From Ovis canadensis (taxonomy: Eukaryota > Chordata > Mammalia > Artiodactyla > Bovidae), in the NCBI RefSeq assembly GCF_042477335.2, contig NC_091246.1, positions 179,487,001 through 179,551,000 on the forward strand: a DNA stretch of 64,000 bases, read 5' to 3'. Under the pieces are notes generated by a model that was not told the DNA's origin, did not search any database, and saw only the letters and a program-made list of their open reading frames with translations. The translations under genes were made by a program, and so were the position numbers. Each line of letters begins with the position of its first letter. Within the stretch, counting starts at the first letter, position 1. Below are positions 56,683 to 64,000 of this stretch, piece after piece.

Positions 56683-57265
56683 GTTCAGTTCAGTTAAGTC
56701 ACTCAGTCATGTCTGACTCTTTGCGACTCCGTGAACTGCAGCACGCCAGGCCTCCCTGTCCATCCCCAACTGCCAGGGTCTACACAAACCCATGTTCATT
56801 GAGTCAGTGATGCCATCCAACCATCTCATCCTCTGTTGTCGCCTTCTCCTCCTGCCTTCAATCCTTCCCAGCCTCAGGGTCTTTTCAAATGAATCAGCTC
56901 TTTGCATCAGGTGGCCAAAGTATTGGAGTTTCAACTTCAACATCAGTCCTTCCAATGAACACCTAGGACTGATCTCCTTTAGGATGGACTGGTTGGACCT
57001 CCTTGCAGTCCAAGGGACTCTCAAGAATCTTCTCCAACACCACAGTTCAAAAGCATCAATTCTTCAGCGTTCAGCTTTCTTCACAGTCCAACTCTCACAT
57101 CCATACATGACCACTGGAAAAACCATAACCTTGACTAGACGGACCTTTGTTGACAAAGTAATGTCTCTGCTTTCTAATATGCTGTCTAGGATGGTCATAA
57201 CTTTCCTTCCAGGGAGTAAGTGTCTTAATTTCATGGCTGCAGTCACCATCTACAGTGATTTTGGC
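56683..57265 (-). mobile_element. BovB 3' region, 5'-truncated
   Basis: GTTCAGTTCAGTTAAGTCACTCAG tail, then the reverse complement of the BovB 3' region as far as CTGCAGTCACCATCTACAGTGATTTTGG. The minus-strand frames 57249-57064 and 57024-56707 cover the C-terminal region with a break between them. Confidence 0.92.
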
Positions 57266-58984
57266 CAGCAGTTAGACATAAAAACATGCATTTCAAGAGT
57301 CTCAGAGTTTCATGAAAGGACAAAAGAGTAGTAAGCTCCCTAAGAGAGGTATACCCAAGGAGGTCAGAGAAGGGGTACCCAACCCAGCTGGAAGACTGAG
57401 AGAAAGCTTCACAGTGGAGGCCTGCAAGGAAGTCACACAATAGGCAGAAACAACATAGACAGAGGCAGCCGCAGCAGATTCAGAAAGACTGCTGTGCGTT
57501 GAGAAGTGAAGGGGAGATTAGGAAATAAGGACCATGAATTTAACACACGACTTTCAAGAAATGTTGACACAAAGGAAACAAGCAGAGAAATGGGTCAACA
57601 GCTAAAAGCACAAAGAGGACCCAAAATATCCTTTAGAAATATTTAGGAGAGCATTGAGCAGGTTTTCTTGCAGAAGGTCCAGAAAAGTTGAAGTTATAGG
57701 AAGAGAGGCAAACACTGATGAAGCAAAATCACAGAGAATACAGAATAGGGTGGAGTAAGTTTACATAATGGAATAAACTATAGACAGGAGGTAAGATGGC
57801 TTCTTCCACAGCTCATGATGGGAAGAAAGTACAGGGAGATGATGTTTGGAGGTGGGAGGGAGGAGTTTTGGGGAGGGGTCTGATGCATGTATGGCAAACA
57901 GTGGTAGAAGCTTTGAAGGTGGAGCCAGCATACAGTACTTATGGCTGGGGGCAGGGGCGGTGAATGGGTAAAGGAAAAGAAAATGAAAGAGTTATAACTT
58001 TAAAGGAGAAGGGAAAACCAATCAACCCAACATGCAGAAAATATGCAGCATGACTAGAGGTGATGTTAGTTTTTATAAAATATACTTGTTTCCCAAATTA
58101 TTCGAATTTTCATAGCATCCCAGGAGTCTGTTAACTATTTATCTTTGAAACCATTTACCTGGCAGAGTACCCTAGCTCATGACAAATGTTTGCTGTGTGA
58201 GTCCTGGGCCCAGTCATACTGCTATGACAGTACTTCTCTATTTCTAGCAGCTACAAATTATAATGAAACGAATGTCCTAATTAAAAATAAATTACTATGA
58301 ACTAAAAGTAATAGCCATCCATTTCAGTAAAAGAGCTTCTCATAAGAGCCCTGGACCAACAAAAATCACCAAAATTACATTCAGAAAGCCTACACATGGT
58401 TCAGTGCCCCTGGGGGGGATAATAGGCTAGAATTCCTGACACTACCTCTAGTTGCTCAGAGTTCTTTTTGGGCCTCTTTATATTCAGACAAGATTATTTT
58501 GGATTTAGAGTAAGATTTAAATAATCTCCTAAAACAACATATGCTCAACTCATAATTGTTGCTAAACATATGTTCAGAATGCATAAGCCAGAAACTATGA
58601 TTTATGCAAGAGGAGAAGGCAGTGGGCCTATTTATCTTTTTCCCAAGCTCAGATGCCCTGCAGATCTAATTTGCAAATAGTCATGGAAATTGTATCATTT
58701 GCTTTCTTCAGCTTACTTGGATAGGTACTAGAAGGACAATTAATGATCTCATTGTCATCACACTACCCACCACTGCCAGCACCACCATCTCCCTCAGCAG
58801 CAGTAGAGTAAGTGCCTCTCTGAAAGACCTAGAAGCTGTACCAGTGATTCACACATTCCTTGCATGTGGAAAGCTTATCAAGGTCAAGTGACGCAACTAG
58901 AGGAAAAAAAGACATCTACTGTGGCCAGGGGAGACTGCCTTCCCAACTGTGTTGTCTGAACCAATTCATATTCAGACCAGAGTT
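57266..58984. other. Unassigned non-coding stretch
   Basis: No gene, RNA or firm repeat recognised. Confidence 0.4.
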
Positions 58985-59065
58985 CTCAACCTTCACTACA
59001 GGTTAAAATCTCACAAGAACCTTTAAAACATACGGTACCCCAAAACCAACTACACCCGAATCTGG
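58985..59065 (-). repeat. MER5-like fragment
   Basis: AGTTCTCAACCTTCACTACAGGTTAAAATCTCACAAGAACCTTTAAAACATACGG resembles the reverse left end of MER5-type elements. Confidence 0.45.
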
Positions 59066-59097
59066 AAGACTGCATGTTTTGGGGAATTCATGCAACA

Positions 59098-59098
<1 letters not shown>

Positions 59099-59130
<32 letters not shown>

Positions 59131-59131
59131 T
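59099..59131 (+). repeat. (TG)n microsatellite
   Basis: About 16 TG units with one A interruption. Confidence 0.95.
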
Positions 59132-59149
59132 AAAGCTTCTTAGTTTTTT

Positions 59150-59565
59150 ACTGTTAATTTTTTTATTTTGAGATAACTATAGATTGGCATGCAGTTGTAA
59201 TATATAATACAAACAGATGTTATGTAACCTCTACCCAGTTTCCTCTGATAACATCTTACAAACCTGTAGTACAGTGTCACAATCAGGACACTGACCTTGA
59301 TGCAGTCAAGATACTGAACAGTTCCATCACAAGGATCCCTCTTATTGCTCTTACACAGCCACATCCACTTCTTTCCCACCTCTGCTCCATCCTCAAACCC
59401 AGGTAACCACTAATCTGTTCTCCATTTTTATGTCAATGCAAGAATGTTGTATACATGAAAGCATACAGTATGTGAACACTTGGGATTAGCTTTTTCCATT
59501 CTGCATAATTTCCCTGAAATTTATCCACATTGTAGTGTTTATCAGTACTTTGCCCCTTGTCATCG
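59150..59565 (-). mobile_element. Old L1 3' region, antisense, left of a BovB
   Basis: TTTTGAGATAACTATAGATTGGCATGCAGTTGTAA, ACCTCTACCCAGTTTCCTCTGATAACATCTTACAA, GATGCAGTCAAGATACTGAACAGTTCCATCACAAGGATCCCTC and CAACCACTAATCTGTTCTCCAT-like text are the antisense 3' UTR of an L1M-type element. Confidence 0.75.
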
Positions 59566-60190
59566 TAGATCATATATGAATATGAGAATTAGACCATAAA
59601 GTAGGCTGCTGTGCCGTGTGCTTAGCTCAGTCGTATCTGACTTTTTGAGACTCCATGGAATGTAGCCTGCCAGGCTCCTCTGTCCATGGGATTCTCCAGG
59701 CAAGAATACTGGAGTTGGTTGCCATGCCCTCCTCCAGGGGATCTTCCCAACCCAGGGATCGAACCCAGGTCTCTCACATTGCAGGCAGATTCTTCCCTGA
59801 GCCACAGGAAAGCCCAAAGAAGGCTGAGCACCGAAGAATTGAATTGTGATGCTGGAAAGATGCTTGAGAGTCCCTTGGACTGCAGGAAGGTCAAACCAGT
59901 CAAACCTACCTAAAGGATATCAACTCTGAATATTCATTGGAAGGACTGATGATAAAGCTCCAGTACTTTGTACATTATGCGAAGAATCAGCTTATTGGAA
60001 AAGACCCTGATACCGGGAAAAATTGAAGGCAAGAGGAGAAGAGGGTGGCAGAGGATGAGATGGTTAGATAGCATTTCAACTCAACGGACATGAATGTGAG
60101 CAAACTCCAGGAGATGGTGAAGGACTGGGGAGCCTGGTGTGCTGCAGTCCATAGTGTTGCAAAAAGTTGGACCCGACTTAGCAACTGAAC
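59566..60190 (+). mobile_element. BovB 3' region, split by a Bov-tA
   Basis: A short left part (ATATATGAATATGAGAATTAGACCATAAAG) and, after the SINE, AGGCTGAGCACCGAAGAATTGAATTG through to the tail GACTTAGCAACTGAACAAC. Read without the SINE the two parts are continuous BovB C-terminal coding sequence, with several indels. It sits inside an old antisense L1. Confidence 0.88.
59609..59815 (-). mobile_element. Bov-tA SINE nested in BovB, with target-site duplication
   Basis: CTGTGCCGTGTGCTTAGCTCAGTCG, Bov-A body, and the tRNA-like head ending GAGCCACAGGAAAGCCC. Flanked by AAAGTAGGCTG (59598-59608) and AAAGAAGGCTG (59816-59826), 11 bp with one mismatch. Confidence 0.94.
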
Positions 60191-61560
60191 AACAAACAAC
60201 AATCAATACATTTAAAGTAATTTTTGATATGTTAGGGTTAATTCTGCCATTTAACTGTTTTCTATTTGTTTCCTCTGGTTTAGTTCCTCTGTTTCTCTCT
60301 TCTTCCTATGTTCTCTCTTCTTCCTTTCTATATTGTTTAATATTTAAAAGCTTTAACCTTGATTTTATAGCATTTTTTTTTTAGTTTTTAGCTTTATAGA
60401 GTTCTTAATGATTGCTATTGGTATTAAAATATACATAGTAATATGTAACTTGTCATCGTCTACTATTTTATCATTTTGAGTATAGAAATCTTATTTTCTT
60501 CCTACTTTTTCAAATTATCAAAAGTACTTCCTTTAACATATATTGAGCAACACACCTTATATTGTTAAGAATTGTACTTCAATCAAATGTAATTTAATAA
60601 GCCTAGGAGAAATAGTCTATCACATTTACCTTTTTCACAGCCTAGTCTTATATTCTTCTTTTACCTGTTCTCATGTTCTTGAGTTTTCTTTTGCTATAAT
60701 TACTTTTGTGATTAGAGAATGTCCTTTAGCCATTATTTAAGGCTGGGTGGGCTAGCAAGGGATTCTCTTAATTTTCCTTCCACAAATGTCTTTATCCCCT
60801 TCATTCCATAAAAATATTTGTGCTGTATGTAGAATTCATGACATGAATGGTAGTATAGTGTATAACTTCTCTCTGCCTACTTCAAATTTTTTTTAATGTT
60901 CAGAAGTTCAATTATGATGTATCTCAGTAGGGGTTTCATTGGGTTCTTCCTACCTGGGCTTTGCTTGACTTCTTGAATATGTAGGTGTATGTATCTGAAG
61001 TTTCTCACTAAAATTGAAGTGTCTCACCATTATTTTTTCAAGCACTTTTTCAATCTTCTTTCTCCTCCACTTCTGTAATCCTGAAAATACAAATTTTAGC
61101 TCTTTTTGTTATTGTTAAACAGGTCCCTACAACTATTGGGGTTTTGGGGGTTTTTCCAAGATATTTTCTCTGTTGTTCATGTTTGATAAATTCTAGTCAC
61201 GTTTCTCAAGTTCATGAATTCCATCATCTCCACTCTACTCTTAAGCCCATTAAGCAATAATTTTATTTATTACATTTTTAATTCTATAATCTTCATTTAA
61301 TTATTTTTTATAATTTCTATTTCTTTTCTGAGATTTCTATTTATTTTCAGTTTGTTTCAAGAGAATTACAATTGCTTACTGAAGTATTTTTATGACGGTT
61401 GCTTAAAATGCTTGTCAGAGAATGCCCACATCTACTTAACTCTGTGTTGGTACTTGAAGCCTTTTCCCATTCCTGCTGTCATTTTCTTGGCTCAGCCCAT
61501 AACATGTGATTTTCAGATGTATTCCTGAAATTTTAGTTATTACGAGACTCTGGATCATCT
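60191..61560 (-). mobile_element. Old L1, antisense, right of the BovB
   Basis: ATATGTTAGGGTTAATTCTGCCATTTAACTGTTTTCTATTTG, ATATTGAGCAACACACCTTATATTG, GGGCTAGCAAGGGATTCTCTTAATTTTCCTTCCAC, TTCAATTATGATGTATCTCAGTAGGGGTTTCATTGGGTTC and TTTCTCAAGTTCATGAATTCC follow the order of an antisense L1M 3' UTR. Probably the same element as 59150-59565. Confidence 0.65.
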
Positions 61561-61847
61561 TAGTCATTTTTAGCAGATAGTTCCTTGTTGAGGTATAGCT
61601 TGAAAGCCAGCTGGTTATGTCTGACAAGGCCCCTGTGATGCCATCCCTGCAAAAGCAGGGCACTGACTTAAACTACCTGCTGTTTCCTCTACACCTCTTG
61701 CTGCCACTGGAGAGGTAGGAAGTAGAGGGCTAAAAAAAAAAGGAGGTGGAGTGGGGAATAGAGGGCTGACTCAAACCACTATTGCTGCAAGGTGGAGGCG
61801 GAGACTCAGCTCCTCACTAGCTTCCTTTGACATAAGAAAGGGGTGTG

Positions 61848-62447
61848 CGAGGAAACCAGAATTGAAAGAGACACGTGTACCCCAATGTTCATCGCAGCAC
61901 TGTTTATAATAGCCAGGACATGGAAACAACCTAGATGTCCATCAGCAGATGAATGAATAAGAAAGCTGTGGTACATATACACAATGGAGTATTACTCAGC
62001 CATTAAAAAGAATTCATTTGAATCAGTTCTGATGAGATGGATGAAACTGGAGCTAATTATACAGAGTGAAGTAAGCCAGAAAGAAAAACACCAATACAGT
62101 ATACTAACACATATATATGGAATTTAGAAAGATGGCAATGACGACCCTGTATGCAAGACAGGAAAAAAGACACAGATGTGTATAACGGACTTTTGGACTC
62201 AGAGGGAGAGGGAGAGGGTGGGATGATTTGGGAGAATGACATTCTAACATGTATGCTATCATGTAAGGATTGAATCACCAGTCTATGTCTGACGCAGGGT
62301 GCAGCATGCTTGGGGCTGGTGCATGCGGATGACCCAGAGAGATGTTGTGGGGAGGGAGATGCGAGGGGGATTCATGTTTGGGAACGCATGTAAGAATTAA
62401 AGATTTTAAAATTTAAAAAATTTAAAAAAAAATTTAAAAAAAAAGAA
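61848..62447 (+). mobile_element. Young 5'-truncated L1 with poly(A) and target-site duplication
   Basis: GAAACCAGAATTGAAAGAGACACGTGTACCCC, then the ORF2 C-terminal end (CAGCACTGTTTATAATAGCCAGGAC, GGAGTATTACTCAGCCATTAAAAAG), a 3' UTR with GAGGGAGAGGGAGAGGGTGGGATGATTTGGGAG, and an A-rich tail. It is flanked by AAGAAAGGGGTGTG at 61834-61847 and 62448-62461, 14 of 14 identical. Low divergence and a perfect duplication mark a recent insertion. It is about 600 bp and lacks any catalytic domain. Confidence 0.95.
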
Positions 62448-62461
62448 AAGAAAGGGGTGTG

Positions 62462-62787
62462 AAGCAAATGTCAGCTACCCTAATTCTCACCACTACCTTC
62501 TGCCTCCTTTTTGCTTAGGGATGAAGCTGCTGCTGTACCTTGCCAACACTTTCCTGGCAGGAGCATCAGAGCACTGCAAATTTCTGCCAGATGAGGAAGG
62601 AAATTATTTCTCTGTTCCCTGGGGATACTACCCAGTGATATCTTCCAGTGCATCTATGCTTCCACTGGTAGGGACAGAAGATCAGCTTCTTGCTTGATCA
62701 GGTGAAGTCATGGAGAGGGAGTGAAGAGGTGCAGTTGTAACATTGATGTTTGGTTGGAGTCTCATCTGGGTCACACTGAGATTAGTT
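62462..62787. other. Unassigned, pre-insertion flank of the young L1
   Basis: Continues the sequence interrupted at 61847; no gene recognised. Confidence 0.4.
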
Positions 62788-63003
62788 GGGGCTTCCCTGG
62801 TGGTTCAGATGGTACAGGATCTGCCTGCAATGCAGGAGACCTGGGTCCAATCCCTGCGTTGGGAAGATGCCCTGGGGGAGAGAATAGCAACCCACTCCAG
62901 TATTATTCCCTGGAGAATTCCATGTGTTAAGGAGTCAGGCTGGCTATAATCCCTAGTGTCTATAGCACACTACTGAGTGACTAACACTTTCACTTTCACT
63001 TCA
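62788..63003 (+). mobile_element. Bov-tA SINE
   Basis: GGGGCTTCCCTGGTGGTTCAGATGGTACAGG, ATGCAGGAGACCTGGGTCC, Bov-A body, and the ACTTTCACTTTCACTTCAGG tail typical of one Bov-tA subtype. Confidence 0.93.
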
Positions 63004-63242
63004 GGTGATATTACAAACAAGTTTCCTGTTGCTAAGCCACCTTTTTATCAGTTCTTTGGTCAGGGAAACTGGCTTTTCTTGGAGTTTGTTAAGCCCAAAC
63101 CTGCTGGCAGTTCAAGTTATATGAAAGGCAATAAAGAAATTCAGAGAACTCACTGCTTTGTTTCTCCTCCATCTTTCAGAGACTTACTGTCCTTTTTAGT
63201 TGTAACAAAGAGGACCTGGAAGGAATGGGCTACTCCATCTTG

Positions 63243-63300
63243 AGAGAACTCCTTGAGTGATTTTAATAAGCATCCAGGATTGAGAATCTCTGATTTAGGC
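63243..63300 (+). repeat. MER5 right-end fragment
   Basis: TTGAGTGATTTTAATAAGCATCCAGGATTGAGAATCTCTG matches the right end of MER5A ('AGGTGATTCTGATG...GGTTGAGAACCACTG'). Confidence 0.5.
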
Positions 63301-63529
63301 CAAATGATTAATCTGGATGGTATGTTTTCCCATTTAATTAACTGGCTGTTTGAATGATATAATAAAAACTCTATAGATATTAAGTCTTCAGGGATGATTT
63401 GCCATAAACCAGGCAATTGTCTATGTGCTGAAAACTGAGAACAGGGAAAAATCAAGCCCCTTCTTTCACAGAGCATACATTATATTCACTAGAGTGGGAG
63501 GAAGACGCTTAGAAGATAGAACCATCATC

Positions 63530-63905
63530 CCCACTGCTACTCCTGGCTTTCAGCTCTTTGGCATCTCCTGCTGATGCTGTTGAAATAACCTCCTAACTGA
63601 TCTTTTCTTCTTTGCACCTAACTCTCTGAAGGAAATGTGAACAACTTCTCTTCCACTTTAGAGTCATGAATGACCACATCTGTCTCCTACCTAACACCCT
63701 CAACTGACTGACTCTCACTATAAGATAAAGTCTAAGGTACTCTTAGCAAGACCTTGAAGTACCTCCATGACCTCCAGAAGCTTCTCCTGCCACAATTTCC
63801 AGAATTTGCAACTCCGGCACCATGCGGTAGCCCATCACTTGTCTTCTGTTCTCTCTGGAATAGCCCATCCTTCTCCTTTTATACCAAGTTAGTTTGTAAC
63901 TTTCC
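63530..63905 (+). repeat. L2 LINE fragment
   Basis: TAAGATAAAGTCTAAGGTACTCTTAGCAAGACCTTGAAGTACCTCCATGACCTCC...CTCCTGCC...CTTCTGTTCTCTCTGGAATAG follows L2 ('GATAAAGTCCAAACTCCTTAGCATGGCCTACAAGGCCCTCCATGATCTGGCC'). Confidence 0.65.
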
Positions 63906-63967
63906 AGTATCCTTAATTTTTTTCTGTAACCCTGCCCTTTAGGGTCTTAAGCCTCAAAAATTTGAAA

Positions 63968-63981
63968 GAAAAAAAAAAAAA
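63968..63981 (+). repeat. Poly(A) run at the window end
   Basis: About 14 A followed by GAGCAACC; possibly the tail of an old retroinsertion, but nothing upstream identifies it. Confidence 0.4.
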
Positions 63982-64000
63982 GAGCAACCAACTTAGCTTA

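Noticed and set aside
1..64000. A novel bacterial-type defence, toxin or biosynthetic system
   Set aside because: Repeat content shows mammalian nuclear DNA, there are no operons, and every open frame I could explain is a retroelement.

Overview
This window is nuclear DNA of a ruminant, most likely a pecoran (cattle, sheep, goat or a relative). The evidence is the repeat content. There are many tRNA-Glu-headed Bov-tA SINEs, five dimeric Bov-A2 SINEs (four carrying a (TGC)n tract), 5'-truncated BovB (RTE-type) LINEs with a TTCAG-type 3' tail, CHR-type cetartiodactyl SINEs, L1 copies, and an old mammalian layer (MIR, L2, MER5, MER20, MLT2-like and MER21-like LTRs). I cannot tell the species. 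No intact protein-coding gene, recognisable host exon, rRNA, functional tRNA or CRISPR array could be supported. The sequence reads as intergenic or deep intronic DNA, and every long open frame I could explain lies in a retroelement. Family names come from recognising consensus motifs by eye, not from a database search.

Layout. At 1-6 kb there are Bov-tA/Bov-A SINEs, a young antisense BovB 3' end (343-815) and a sense BovB with part of its reverse transcriptase (4904-5914). At 6-15.6 kb lies a badly decayed class I (gammaretrovirus-like) endogenous retrovirus on the + strand. A nucleocapsid-knuckle relic (~8731-8781), an RT active-site relic (~9570), a connection-region relic (~10029) and an RNase H relic (~11080) lie in collinear order. 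The relic has been broken by Bov-tA, Bov-A2, a second Bov-tA and an L1 that itself carries a BovB insertion; a further BovB lies downstream at 13.1-14.5 kb. At 15.6-35 kb, SINEs are scattered through mostly unrecognised sequence, with an MLT2-like LTR, a MIR and an L1 3' end. At 35.3-36.8 kb is the longest BovB, with RT palm motifs kept but stops and a frameshift. From 37 to 39 kb lies an old antisense L1, and from 42 to 45 kb a cluster of three BovB ends in alternating orientation. At 46.8-56.7 kb is the older layer: L2, a MER21-like LTR, a mariner MITE, MIR, MER20, MER5A and CHR. At 56.7-62.5 kb are a BovB, an old antisense L1 split by a BovB that is itself split by a Bov-tA, and a young 5'-truncated sense L1 with a clean target-site duplication. 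The window ends in Bov-tA, a MER5 fragment and L2.

The biology here is the succession of retrotransposon insertions. Several nested insertions with target-site duplications allow relative dating: old L1 before BovB before Bov-tA; CHR before Bov-A2; retrovirus before L1 before BovB. I looked for an unusual or undescribed system and found none I can defend. The points most worth a second look are the retroviral relic, an in-frame TGA shared by the two BovB copies that cover that part of RT, a poly(A)-only insertion scar, a perfect 28-bp palindrome, and closely spaced inverted SINE and LINE pairs.
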